A stretch of DNA of 64,000 bases from Cucumis sativus (Eukaryota; Streptophyta; Magnoliopsida; Cucurbitales; Cucurbitaceae), in contig NC_026656.2 of the NCBI RefSeq assembly GCF_000004075.3, positions 20,098,607-20,162,606 on the forward strand, written 5' to 3'. Positions within the stretch are counted from its first letter, which is position 1, and every line of letters begins with the position of its first letter. The position numbers and the translations under genes were made by a program. The notes beneath the pieces were generated by a model that searched no databases, was not told the origin of the DNA, and saw nothing but the letters and a program-made list of their open reading frames with translations. Positions 24,701 through 36,861 of this stretch are shown here, piece by piece.

Positions 24701-27475
24701 ATCCATCGTTCTTTTATCGTAAGCATGTACTATGCTTTATCACAAATGCTTAAACACATCATTTACGTCCATTTTAGACCTAAACAAAAGATTTCTTCCA
24801 CTTGGGTAGTAGTCTAAAGAAAGATGTGACTTGTCTAAAACCGAGACCATGCTGCTAGCATATATGATCGCTGTAAATATTTTCTCAAATAGAATCCTAC
24901 TATTCAAAGTCTCAAGAAAGAACCTCACGCTGCCATCTTCCTAATTAAGTCGAGAAATTTTCTTCATTCTCAAAATTATAGACAGATTTTGACTTGGTCA
25001 AAACTAAACCCACTAACCATTGTGTGTATGTATAGTGGGCCTTGAAAATGTAAAAACTTTGGATTCTAACTCAAGAAGGCTGGACTAAAATTTTCCCATA
25101 TTTAGATTCAAATGAGAACAAAAAAACTCCAAGATTTGAGATTCTTTTAAAAACTAATAATAAATAAGAAGATTTGAGATTGAAAAACTCGACTCGAGAC
25201 TCAAACGGGGATTTGGGTTAGGCGAGCCACAAGTCAAGGATCAAACAGTGCTGCATCTCTTGCCCTCGGTCTCGATCAGGTATGAGGAATGTTACTGTAT
25301 ACATATCATTTGAGTTGTAGATTAGCAGAACTTCAAACTAACTTAATTGTTTTCTTGTTGATTCTTTCTTCTATACATTCAAATATCCTATGCATCTTCA
25401 TTATAAATCATCATTTAGTGCACATTCAGTAAATTACAACAAGGTCAAGGGACTTTGCTTAGTAATGACTTAAATATTGAAAACTATTAAAAAGAGAGAG
25501 AGAAGAATAGTGGGGGGATGGGGTAGCAGTAATGGTAACAGTAGAAAGCATTTACATAATTGGAGATCAAATCAAATCATATTATATAATTAACTTAGGT
25601 ATTGTCATCCACAAGACCTGGAATTTTGTCTCTTTTCTTCTTCTCAATGATTATTACTATTATTATTGCCAATCACCACACCCTTTTTCTTCCCAAAATC
25701 ATATTTGACTTTTTTCTTTCTTTCCCCTTTTTTATCACTGTTATCTTCTTTCTCTTTTCCAGTCTTTTACAGATTTCTTTTTTCTTTTCTGTTGGGTACG
25801 ATGAATGAAGCAAAGACATCTGATTTGATTCTTCCATTTCAAAAATAAGAGTACATGTTATGTTTACTTTGATCTTAAATTAAAATTTTCTATCGGTTTC
25901 CTTTGCTGAGAATATGATTTAATTTTCTGAAAACAACATCTTAATTTTCAGAAAATTCTAAAAAGTATATAATAAATTTCTAGACTTTTAATTTTGTATT
26001 CTTCGGGTCTTCGAGTCCGTAAGATCAGTACATCAATTTTAAAAGTTGAAAACTAAATTAATAATCTATAGTGAAAAGGTGTAAAGGTGTGGATGGATGA
26101 TCTTATCATAAGTGCATTCATTTTTTCAAACTAATCCACTCCCCATTACAAAAAAGGCTACTTAATCAATTTGACTTAGGGTTAACATGATAATATATAT
26201 ATATTTAATTTGTCACATCTCACATAAATATCAGATAAAATTATTTTTTTTTTAAAAAAAAGCAAGAAGTAATAGTTGATTTTAAAGAAGAGGCAAAAGA
26301 AAAAGGCAATCCAACAGCAAAATGAAGTTGGAAGGGGATGCTTGAAGTTGAATGGCCAACAAGGCATTGTTTAAAGTTTTAGAAAATAAAATGAGTTGTA
26401 CGGTAGAGAGAAAGAGAGGTAAGGTAACCCCAATTTGTTGGGTTATTATTGTTTTTTCTTTGTTATTGGAGTTGACCAACGTGGCAATTCATTCGTCACA
26501 CACATTTGCTCACGTGGCTTCCTTTCCCATTTTTATCACTTCCTTTTTCATCAAATAAATAAATACAAATATCTCTTCTTCTTTTTTCATCCACTTGGTC
26601 TCATAAATTTTTACCTTTTTAGAAATAAAAAATTGATTACCAATTTCCTCCTAATGCTTTTGCTCCAACCATTATCAGAATTCATTTTAATACTCAAATT
26701 TGTTGTATAGATGATTTTCAACCGTTGGACTAAAAAAATCATAAGTTACATTACATGTTCAGTAATTAGATATAAATTGATATATGTCTAAAACGAATTA
26801 ATAAGTTTTGTGTGTACTAAAATCTATATTCAAAGGATCATTTGAACAAAAAAAAAAAAAAAAATAGAGATTTCTTTTATTTGGGTGGAAATATGTATGA
26901 CGTATCTTTTTGTTTAAGCTTTTATATGTATGTTACACTTACCTAAAACCTCTTCCATAAAGTTTTAATAACTTTGATAAATTTCATGTGTCTTTAAAAA
27001 TATTCCACAATAAGTTTGTTTATTAATTCAAGTTTCATATAATTTGTTATAATAGATAAGTTTTTGTAGAGAGTTTAGACGGAAGAAATTAGTTCAAGTA
27101 TTTAAAGTATGAGCAATTCACAAGCTATACTTTATGTTATTGTGCGTCACCTTAGTTGTATTCAACCTAGCTAACATCTTGCATAAATGTATCGTTGTTT
27201 AAAGGGGTTGGAGAAAATCTCTAGTACTACGATAATATTAAAAAAAATATATTCATATTATTTTTGTTTTCGTTGAAGAATTAAGTAGGTCCATAAAATA
27301 AATGTACAATAAATTAGTTGAGGACATGTTACGCATAGTAAATAAAAGTGATATGTACTACTATAGTACTAAAAAATATATTTAAAGTTTGGGAGAGTAA
27401 ATTACCATTTTAGTTTCCTCAATAAATAGTACCGAAACTTTCCACACACCATGTGAACATAGACAACACATCCCT

Positions 27476-27735
27476 AGGGGTAAACATGATAGACCTAAAA
27501 ATCAAGTCGACCAAAATCGATTGAACGTAAGGTGGTCTATTGAAGATAAAGAGGGATTTGGTTGGTGTTGGTTTGAAAAAAATTCTAATCGATAACGGTT
27601 TTTAAAAACTTTAAAAACTTAAACTGACCAACCTACGGTGGGGTCAGTTTCAACACTAGACTAAGTCGATCATAGTCGATACAGTGTCAGTTTAGTCAAA
27701 ACATCGACTCAGATCGACCAATGATTATCCTAAGT
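27476..27735. repeat. Degenerate MITE-like repeat rich in TCGAY/RTCGA motifs
   Basis: It begins near AGGGGTAAACATG, a decayed form of the AGGGGTGTACATGG start seen in many plant repeats. It contains several GTCGAC/TCGATT and CGACC motifs in both orientations, unlike its AT-rich surroundings. The right end is uncertain (about ATGATTATCCT) and no target duplication is clear. Confidence 0.35.
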
Positions 27736-27964
27736 GAACATTTTATTCAAATATTATCTTTGTCCTTTATTTTAAAAGTTTGTTTAATTTTCGTAACTCG
27801 ATTTCAATTAATCTTAAATTTAGCATAGTAAAGTAGAAATTGTCACGATGTTAGAGATGAGGTTTAACAAAGTGTCAACACAACAAGTTTGACACATTTT
27901 GGAATCATAATAAAATATTTATTGGTATTGGAGTATGACTTTAATAAGATCAGAATGAACCCTT

Positions 27965-28672
27965 CTAATTTCAAATTTATACTTTATACCAATAGAATAT
28001 TCTCAACTTATTCTCACCTTTCGAACTTACCTTTTTCATCCATCTTTATAATATAAAGCAATTTCTTGATATTTTTCTTTTGATTCTATATATTGAATTA
28101 AATATGAGCGAAGTTCACATAAGTAATTTTGCATTTTTATCAACAGTTGTTACTCACACCTAATTTTATTTAAAAAGCTTAAATGATAGAATAAACTAAA
28201 ATTTTAAAAGAAAATATCTCACTAAATTAAATAATTTCTTCATTTGAAAAACTAGTATGAATTATTTTTCATGAATCCAATTTCATCATGTAACAAATAC
28301 AATCTATAAAAATCAAAGTAATTAATTATATTGACCTTTTCATTTCCTTAGTTAAACTAATTCTCTGGTCCTCGTAAACCATAAATGCAAGTTGAAATTT
28401 AGATTTCTTTCGTCAATTTATGTATGTATTTATGGAGTACTTTGGTTATAGGAGATTTGAATCATCTCGTCTATGCATGACCATCGTTTTCTTTGCCACC
28501 TTTTAACGAATTATATCAATTCTAACAAATTGTCAACAACGCTATTAGCAATTATTTCTACTTATTGAAAGTAGGACTCAATGAGAATGAAGTCGTCTAA
28601 TTAAAATCAAAATTATACTTTATACCGATAGAATATTCTCAATCTATGGTCACTTTTCAAAGTTGCCTCTTA
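27965..28672 (+). repeat. Diverged direct duplication (about 60-bp copies)
   Basis: The block at about 27977-28032 (ACTTTATACCAATAGAATAT, then TTCTCA and ACCTTTCGAACTTACC) recurs at about 28616-28672 (ACTTTATACCGATAGAATAT, then TTCTCA and ACTTTTCAAAGTTGCC). The copies are about 640 bases apart and clearly mutated. This is either an old local duplication or two copies of one repeat family. Confidence 0.55.
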
Positions 28673-30629
28673 AATGTTGTATTATATGATGTTGTTTTTT
28701 ATACTTTTGAATACTTTTTTGAAATGTGAATTCTAGATGAACGTTCTCAAGTTCTAATATAGAGAATTGAGTATGAGTGACATTTAAATATAACCAAAGT
28801 TGATTAATTCTTGAAGAATTTTCCTAGTGAAACTAATTCTACTTGTCATAAATTTAATTCAAAAGTCTCATTCATAAATTCCATTTTACCAAAATTTACA
28901 AGAAATATATTACACGTGGAATAGGAATTTTGAACCAATCTAACTTATTGAATTAAGAAAAAAACATGTTTTACGTGAGTAGGTTGTAATTGAACCGTGC
29001 TTAATTAAACGGATCAAAAAACAACATTCTAATAAAGTTTAGTTATGATCATACCTAAATTAAACTACAATCTTATTCTGTTTTGGCATTAAGTTGAGCA
29101 ATAATTAAGACCAAAAGATGAAGCATTTCCTCGTGGGATAAAGGAAAAAATAAAACTATACGCAAAGATTTAATAAGACGTAAAAATACATACATAATTG
29201 AACAAATTGATATGTTTGTTAGTTATTAAAATACATTGATTAAGTTTCATAGAAAGAATTAAATAGAATTAGAATTGACCAAATTCACAACCCAAATTCA
29301 CTTTTAATACTAATTTTTTTCAGATTGTGGCAACGGCGGCGCGGCCTCTTTTCATTCTTTACTTTTTTATTTTCATTTCCACCAACTTATTTTCTTAAGA
29401 AATATATACATATTTTTTTTAATGATAAATTAATTTGTTAATTGAGGTAAATGACCTAAAAGTTGGGACAATTTGGTTGATTTGTGAATTAAATTATCTT
29501 TAAGTATATATATTAAAAATACCATCCATTAATATATTGTTATTTTAATTAAAAATTACATAACTTTAAGATAGATAGTTTTAAAAACTCTTTTTTAACT
29601 TTTGGAAGCATTAACTAATCTTTGACATGAATATAACAAAAGCAAGAGAGGACTTATTTCATTCCAACCTTCATTTCCATTTTCAAATGGGTTTTATTGT
29701 CAAAAGTAAAAACTTTTTAATTTCAAACATAAGAAAATATATAACACCCACTAATTTTATATTTTTTTTACTATTTTACTTTGGTGAAAAAGTTTCACTT
29801 TTAATTTAGCTCTATCTTTTTTACTTTTGAATTTATTCCATTAACTATAAATTTAAATAACCAACTATATTAATTATAAAAATTATAAAAATTATAAAAA
29901 CGGGAAATTCATGGAAAGTATATATATTGAAATTATTTGAAAGGTTTGTTCTAAGGGAGGATTCATGTGGTGTTAGAAATATATTGAGAGTGACAGTCCA
30001 AAGTATATGTTGAAGTTCAACATTTTGATTTATAAAATAAACTTTATTTTATTTATTAATTAGTACTATGTTGATTAAATAGGATTTTCCAATTCAAACA
30101 ACCATATAAAACCCATTTTTGCTTTATTATTATTTTTTTATTTATAATTCTCTGGCCTCTTTATATTACGTACTTTCCTTTATTCTTTATCATATCAATA
30201 ACTTCGATATTGATAAATAAATACAAAATGATAGATCTATTATGTAAATAAATAAAAGAAGTATATACACTTTTTTATAACTACGAGTAATATGGGATCC
30301 TTTTTCAATGAGAGAAAATTCATTTTAATTATAAATGTTTCAATAGTCCCATGCAAACCAAACACTCCAAAACACGAATAAAATAATTATGGAGTTAAAT
30401 TTTTAATTTAACTATAATGAAAATAAAACTAGTTTTTAGTTAAAAGAAACGAAGTTTGGTAGAAGTATAAGTTTTGAAATCTCTAGACTAAATTTAAATT
30501 TCAACGATAAATTAAATTAAAATAAATTTAAACTTTTAGTTAAGGTAAGTGTTTTGAAATCTAAGGATCAAATAAAAACAAATATAAAATATATGAACAA
30601 TCAAGTATTTTTTTTTATAATATTTGACT

Positions 30630-30999
30630 TAAGGGTGTTCACGGTTTGGTTCGGTTCGATTTCAAACTAAAACCACAAAATGCAAAAAAAATCATATGAA
30701 ATCGAACTGAACCACATGTTTGTGTCAAATCGAATTAAAACCAAACCATATATATGATTTGGTTTCGATTCGATTTATATCCGAGAGAATCTCAAGCAAT
30801 CAAAGTATTGAGTTTGATCAAGTTTGACTTTTTGTTTTAAATCCCTAACAATCTCGAACCACAAAAATACTATCAAACTAAACTAAACCGCATAAAAAAC
30901 AGTTTTAATATAGCACAAACCGCACTAAACTGCATGTAATTAGTTTCAGTTGGATCGGTCAAATCGATTCGATTTTCAAATATTCTATGAACACCCTTA
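30630..30999. mobile_element. 370-bp hAT-type MITE with perfect 8-bp target duplication
   Basis: Terminal inverted repeats are TAAGGGTGTTCA at the left and TGAACACCCTTA at the right, 12 of 12 bases. They are flanked by identical 8-bp repeats ATTTGACT at 30622-30629 and 31000-31007. An 8-bp duplication is the hallmark of hAT transposases. The interior is non-coding, with GGTTCGGTTCGATT-like motifs near the left end and the inverted counterparts (AATCGAACTGAACC and similar) inside. It is a non-autonomous element moved by a transposase encoded elsewhere. The intact duplication suggests a fairly recent insertion. Confidence 0.9.
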
Positions 31000-31088
31000 A
31001 TTTGACTTACGTACTGATAAATAGGAAGACTATTTCCTTTTCTTGACGTTAAAAAATCAATTTGTTTTTCTTTTCTTACCTCACATAG

Positions 31089-31107
31089 AGTATGAGATTT
31101 GAACTCC
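31089..31107 (-). repeat. tRNA box B-like motif (SINE-like relic)
   Basis: On the minus strand the sequence GGAGTTCAAATCTCATACTC resembles a tRNA T-arm/box B (GGTTCAAATCC). The expected box A is too degenerate to call, so this is the weakest of the four such relics. Confidence 0.3.
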
Positions 31108-31499
31108 ACACACACGTATACGTTTAATTTATATACGATCAAGTTATTTATAAATATAACAAAATGAGGCAAAATTGATGATAACAAATAACGTGTGTGT
31201 GATGCCACGTGGAAGTTGAAAGCATTTATGAAGAGAGTGACAATATGAAATCTGTGTTATAACCCTCAAATGGAAACGAAAATATCTTGACAAGTGACGT
31301 TGATATTTGACAATACCCACACCCTCCTTTTCAATAATAATAACATTAACTACAACACACACTCTCTCTGGCTACGGGACCGATATAACAAAGAATTGAC
31401 CGATCACAAAAATGCTCGGACACACGAACCACGCCGCCCGGACACACAACTCCACATTCTTTTTTTTTTCTATCCCAAACAACAAACCTCATCATCACC

Positions 31500-31745
31500 T
31501 TACAAACAATCTCCACCTTTCTGTTTTCCGGCGGGGGGCCGGAGTGTCGTCATGTCCAGGCACTGATCAGGGCTGATTGGGGTGAAGTAATAAAGGGCAT
31601 AGGAAGGGGAGTAGTAGGCGTGGTGTTGTTGCTGGTTGGTGGGGACGAAAAGTGGAGCGCCCACCACCCTGATCGACGAAATGTGTGAACCATATACGTA
31701 TGTAATTGGAAAAGTTTGAAAGGGAGGAATTGGGATTTGAGAGCG
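31500..31745 (-). other. Unexplained 81-codon open frame without ATG, coding-like composition
   Basis: On the minus strand the frame is open from just after a TGA (31746-31748) to a TAA (31500-31502). It has no methionine until near residue 65. It lies in a local GC-richer block. Its composition looks protein-like, with segments such as VVGAPLFVPTNQQQHHAYY and LRPPAGKQKG and a final GGDCL. A possible splice acceptor CGATCAG lies just before the VVGAP part. An overlapping ATG-started frame (31855-31550) looks less protein-like. I do not recognise a family. It could be a last exon, a decayed gene piece or chance. Confidence 0.25.
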
Positions 31746-34700
31746 TCAACTTTTGCTGCGACCATTAGAAGAGGCAAAAGAGAGAGAGAAAAAAGATGAA
31801 TAATGTTTATGAGGGTAACAGAATTGAGCATATATGTTGTAGATGATATTGACATGCAAATTTGTAAAGAGAGAAGTGACTAGAATTATCATATATGTGT
31901 GTGTGAGTGTGACAACCATTGTGTCAATCAACTTTTTCCAAAAGCAAATGGAATGTGGGGAAGATGAAATGAAACCATCTTTTTTAGTTTTTAATTAAAC
32001 TGTTTTATTACCGTTTTAGAAATATTACTTTAGCAGATCTGAATTTATTATTGAATTAATCTCATATATATCTAAAACACTTTAGTTTTTCTTTCTTCTT
32101 CTTGATAATCTTTATAGTCAAACTTGATACTCATATATATCTAAGTAACTATTTACTCTTTTTGATCATTGTAGACAACTTTATATTTCTTCATAAAAAA
32201 TTTCTATGTATGTGATTGTGTGAAAGAAAGGGTGATCTCATAATGAATTAATTTATAGAAATTTTGTCATTATTGTAGATTTGGTTTGCTCTTTTCTTGC
32301 AATTGCTTGGTGTTGAAGCGTTGCTAAGTTAAGTTATATGTATTTATTATTCATGAGCATTGGTGGCCAGGTGGAGTACAGGCCAACCAAGCAACATCAC
32401 CTTTTAATTTATACAATAAAATGACGAGAGAAAAAACAAAACAAAAGGTTAATAAATAATGTATATGTTTGGAATCGCTTTTTACCCTCACAAAAGTGCT
32501 TTTTGGATAGTTGAGATTTGTGTTTAATTATTATCGTCTTACAATACAATTCTTTGTTATTCTCTCTTCCAAAAGAGATATACATCACCAAGTGTTTAGT
32601 TAATTAGCTTTCTTCCATTCTAAGATTGGAGAAACACTTCCAAAACAATGACCAATCGTTATAGTAAATTTTGAACGTGAAATTATAACGGTTTTGAAAG
32701 TTTAATTTTGAGAATGTAAATACAAATTTTAGATATATGCAGATTGTGTAATCTGTCCTTTTATCTTTTCACCCCCATTGCTCTCTGTTTCTCCACAGAA
32801 CAAACATATGGCCATATGGTGTGTCAAAAAGTAGTGGCCTTGGCTTATAGCCACACCAAGGACGTGGGAGCCTGGGAGGAGGAATATGATATAACATTAT
32901 ATAACCCATATCTGCCCAAAACATAGGCTTTGAAATTTGGACTAAACCACCACCCTTCGCTCTTCATTCTGATTTGACCTCAACTTTTCTCCACGTGGAA
33001 ATTTCTTTTAACTATTTCTCATCTTACCTTCCTTTCTTTATTTACCACATAATTCGAATTTGAGAATCTTGGACACCTCAAAGCCGTCCAAAGCTTATAG
33101 TCTAGTGAAATTTTTGCTAATTTTTAAAGAGATATAGTTCCATATAAGTTAAGTTAAGTTGAGTTGAAATTTATGCTAAAAACTTTATTAAACGAATCTA
33201 TATCCAAAACATAGACTTATGGTTTCCTAACGTGTTAATTCAAGATCACTTCATAACTCAATTTATCGTTCTAATGGTATATAAAAATGAATTTGGAAAT
33301 GATCGCATAATACAATGTCAATGGAGAGTGGAAATAAAATATGAATAATGTTTTTGTACATTTCAAACTGCACTTATCTTTGTATCTCATTCACATTAAA
33401 AAAATCAAAATATAAACAAAAAGTTATCACACGATAAATTATAACCCGAATAATTTAACGAGATAGATGAATATATAAAGATATACCAAAAGAGAAATTA
33501 AGTTGAAGAGGTGTTGAAAGAATTGAAATATAATTGGTCCACGTCTTGGAATCTAAACTCGAAATAGTTTCTTGGTGATGGAAATTTGTGTATATGTGTC
33601 CCTTGAAAATTGTACCCATTGATTCTCTTTTTGAAAGTGCCACCTCCCCACCTCCATTTTCTATTTTTATTTTTTTGTTCATCACAACAACAACCAAAAT
33701 CTGCTTTCTTTTTTCTAAAAATAATTTTTAAAAAATTATCAAAATATTTAATTTATGTGTGATTTTGGTAAGTATAAATAGTTTATCCATTTTTCTTTTA
33801 ATTAAAAAACAACCTTTTAAGAACGAGATATCTCAAAATATTTTAAAATAAATTCAGATATATTGATACCATCTATAAATATTTTTTATTGATTTTTTTT
33901 ATATTTAAAAATAGTTTTATCTTATTTGTTATTCGTCTAACATTTATCTAAGTCAAAATATTTTTAAATTGATTTTGTTTGATAGACTAAGACTTAAATG
34001 GTTAATTTCAATAGCAATGTCACTGTTTTAATTTAATAATTTTTTTACAGAAAAAGTAAGGTGTCTTTAAAAATAGCTGAATCTTATTTTTGTGTGATTA
34101 AATATCGAAATACAGTATGTTGGATACTACGTAACTCTCATGCAACTATGTTAGCTAAGAAAATGATGAAATTAGACTAGAGAAATGAGTTTTTAATGGC
34201 AATAAAATATGAATGTGAAGTTAAATTAAGGTAGATGGAGTTAGGTCTCATTTTGTATACAAAACCCACTGCTAATATTGGTGTGTTATTATTTAATTTA
34301 TGAATGTTGTTGTTGTATGACAGTGACAAAAAAGAATAAGGTTTTGTATTTAATAAGGCCACTCTTACTCATAATCACACATGAAGTTGATATATGAACA
34401 CTGAGGGTTCCTTTTGCAATGTTTATCCACACATATATTTATTTTCTCACTATGACCAAATCTTTTATCTTTTTTCACATATTTCTTTCCCGGATTTTTT
34501 CTTCATTTTATATAATATATATATGGTGATTTGATTTAATATTCGTATAGAATAAAAAATGATAAAATTAAGGAGTTTTTGTTGAGCTTTTTGTAGTTTA
34601 ACGATTTTTATAAAGTGGATATTCAATTTCTAAACTTTTTATAGATAATGTATACTTTATGTAATTTGAGTTATGCATTATTAACGGAGTTTTTGTAACG

Positions 34701-35077
34701 ATAATTAAATTTACTTTATAGAATATAACATCCTTTTTACTTTAAGTATTTATGTGAAATTTAGATTCTCATTGAATAATCATCTTTGTATTAATAGTCT
34801 TTATACGAGCTTTGCCCTTGAGAAAAAATATCAAGAAAGGTTTGCTTTGTGGAAATGAGAATGTGAAAACCTTTGGAGTGGTAGAATGTCTACAAATAGA
34901 ATATATGTTGTTTTGGAATGAATTAATTTATAAAACATGGGTTTGTGTTCGATCTCGTTTGATAATTGTGTTGGATTCTATTGGATAACTACTTAACTTT
35001 CGGCAACTAAGTCTTATTTTCCTCGGGTAGTGATTCGGAGTTAGAATGTTCTTTTTTAGTACAATTTAAGGGACGTG

Positions 35078-35133
35078 GGAGATTTGAACCCACGATTTTA
35101 TATTCACTTACAGGTGTATGTTGAACTAAGCTC
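35078..35133 (-). repeat. tRNA-derived SINE-like head (box A and box B)
   Basis: Read on the minus strand, GAGCTTAGTTCAACATACACC (box A-like TTAGTTCAAC at about 35123-35131) is followed about 30 bases later by the box B-like GTGGGTTCAAATCTCCCAC. The order and spacing match an internal RNA polymerase III promoter. No acceptor stem or anticodon arm is intact, so it is not a functional tRNA. Confidence 0.45.
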
Positions 35134-36600
35134 TTGTTGGTCGAAAATAAAATGTTGTATTTTCATAATCTTAATTTTTTTTAATATATAGAAAAAGATT
35201 GTATAATTGGGATGGTGGTAGATAATTAGAACGTGGTATTTTATTGTGATTTTATACATTTTAAAATGATTCCAAAAAGGTATAAATACTCCTAATTTGA
35301 GAATAATGATATGATATGATGGTTAATGCTTTTTAATCAATGCCTAAAAAATGGGAATAATGAATATTATATTATTCTCAAATAAAGTTGTATTTACAAA
35401 ATCCACTCTTATCCCCTCACAATGAAATGCCACGTCATTTATATTGTAATTAACATTCAGCCATTCAAATATGAAGAAGTAATCTTTAGGCTTTAGGCTT
35501 AGTCTTCACTGTAAAATTCACTCTTTTATTTGACATTACTGTCCCAATTAAGTTTATTCAAAGCATACTTAATTAGCTGTAGTTAATTTAATTAAGTACC
35601 GTAAATGAGTTTGAGGGTTATCACGTTTAAAGAACGTATAATATGTTATTAAATTGGATAATAAATGTAGACAGTACAATTTAAGCTAAGGAGAAATCTA
35701 TACAAAGTTGTTCGAGAGTGTTTCTCAAGCCAAATTTATTAATTACTTTGTTTCTTTGCGTAGGTTAGATTGTGGCTAATTGAGTTCCAAATCTAGTTGA
35801 TAAAGAAAGCTTTTGTTTATCTCATGTATTTAGTTACATTATATAACATCAACAACGAATTATAGTTCATCAACGGAGAATTAAATTTTTGTCGTCGACA
35901 AGCTTCAAAGTGTCATAGAACAATCTCTACCGTCCAAAAAAGCTCTTCATTTCATCTAGAGTCAATACTTTTGCGAGCTAAATATATATAATGAGTGGTA
36001 GTTCGAAAACCTTGTACTAACTACACCACAACACAATTTAAATTCATTGACTACCATACTAATTTCAAGATGTGAAAGAACCATTAATCATTTGTAACCA
36101 CATAAAATCTACCAACTTTGAGGAATAAATAAATAAAACACTAAGCCAGTATGAAGACTATATTTCACCAAATTACATGCATATTACCTAATTAACAATC
36201 AAATTAGTTTTACAAATATTTAGTTTCCCAATTATTTGAGTACACTTAAACCAACACATCAATTTTTTTTCTTAAAAAAGTCCTAAAATATAAAATTAAG
36301 CCCCATTGTATTATCATTTTCATAATTAAGAAAAAAAACCTTAAGAATAAAAGAATAAAAGGATTATTATTGGTTTATAAAATCCAAGGATTTGGCTAAA
36401 CACGGTGGAAGGCAAGAGGAGAATTAAAAACGTGTAAATGTGGGCATGGCCACAGCGCGTGGAGCTTTATTTTTCTATTTATAATTAATTATTCAAATAA
36501 ATTTTAAACTCTTTTTTCTTTTTAACCAAAATAAAAATAAAAAAAATAAAAAAACAGTACAGCTATAAACCATTCCTTTTTATTTATTTTAAAATATTTT

Positions 36601-36636
36601 CATACATACATACATACACACACATATATATATATT
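36601..36636. repeat. CATA / CA / TA compound microsatellite
   Basis: Tandem CATA units pass into CA and then TA units, about 33 bases upstream of the TATA box of the kinase gene. Length changes here could alter promoter spacing. Confidence 0.8.
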
Positions 36637-36668
36637 TAAATTACGAAACTCAAAAACTAAAAACCTGT

Positions 36669-36678
36669 CTATAAATAA
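36669..36678 (+). promoter_or_regulatory. TATA box of the inositol kinase gene
   Basis: CTATAAATAA lies about 190 bases before the start codon, followed by a CTCCTC/CTTCTT tract at about 36701-36735. The layout fits a transcription start near 36700-36710 and a leader of about 150 bases. Confidence 0.65.
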
Positions 36679-36861
36679 CCCATCTCTACTCCGATTTCTT
36701 ACCTCCTCCTCCTCCTCTTCTTCTTCTTCTTCTCATCAACCTTAATCTAAATTTCTTCTATTTTCTACATCCATTCGAATTCCGTTACTTCTCCAAATTC
36801 CTTGCATTTCCCCCCTTTCTTCTTCGATTTTTCCGGCTCTGAATTTCTCCTACTTCTGATT

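Larger units (their letters stand above)
24701..30629. other. Gene-free AT-rich spacer with degenerate repeats
   Basis: I find no coding exon I can support. Contents include microsatellite-like A/T runs (for example the A-run at about 26850-26865), a decayed repeat at 27476-27735 and a diverged direct duplication at 27965-28025 and 28610-28672. The frame at 24740-24928 (minus) has a protein-like composition but no family I know. Confidence 0.5.
31008..36861. other. Spacer upstream of the inositol kinase gene
   Basis: No annotated gene is supported. The stretch holds two tRNA-promoter-like relics (about 31089-31107 and 35078-35133), an unexplained open frame on the minus strand at 31500-31745 in the only GC-richer block, and a CACA/TATA microsatellite at 36601-36636. 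From about 36600 onward it is the kinase promoter and leader, with a TATA box and a CTC/CTT tract at about 36701-36735. Confidence 0.55.

Noticed and set aside
24740..24928. 62-codon minus-strand frame as a retrotransposon gag or polymerase fragment
   Set aside because: No reverse transcriptase, integrase or zinc-knuckle motif is visible, so naming it would be a guess.
31550..31855. 101-codon minus-strand frame as a secreted peptide precursor
   Set aside because: The hydrophobic stretch is weak, no known peptide motif (CLE, IDA, CEP, RALF) is present, and the overlapping frame at 31500-31745 looks more protein-like.
36802..36861. In-frame upstream ATG of the inositol kinase
   Set aside because: It adds a hydrophobic, Phe-rich stretch unlike the family; plant relatives start MRL, as at 36862.
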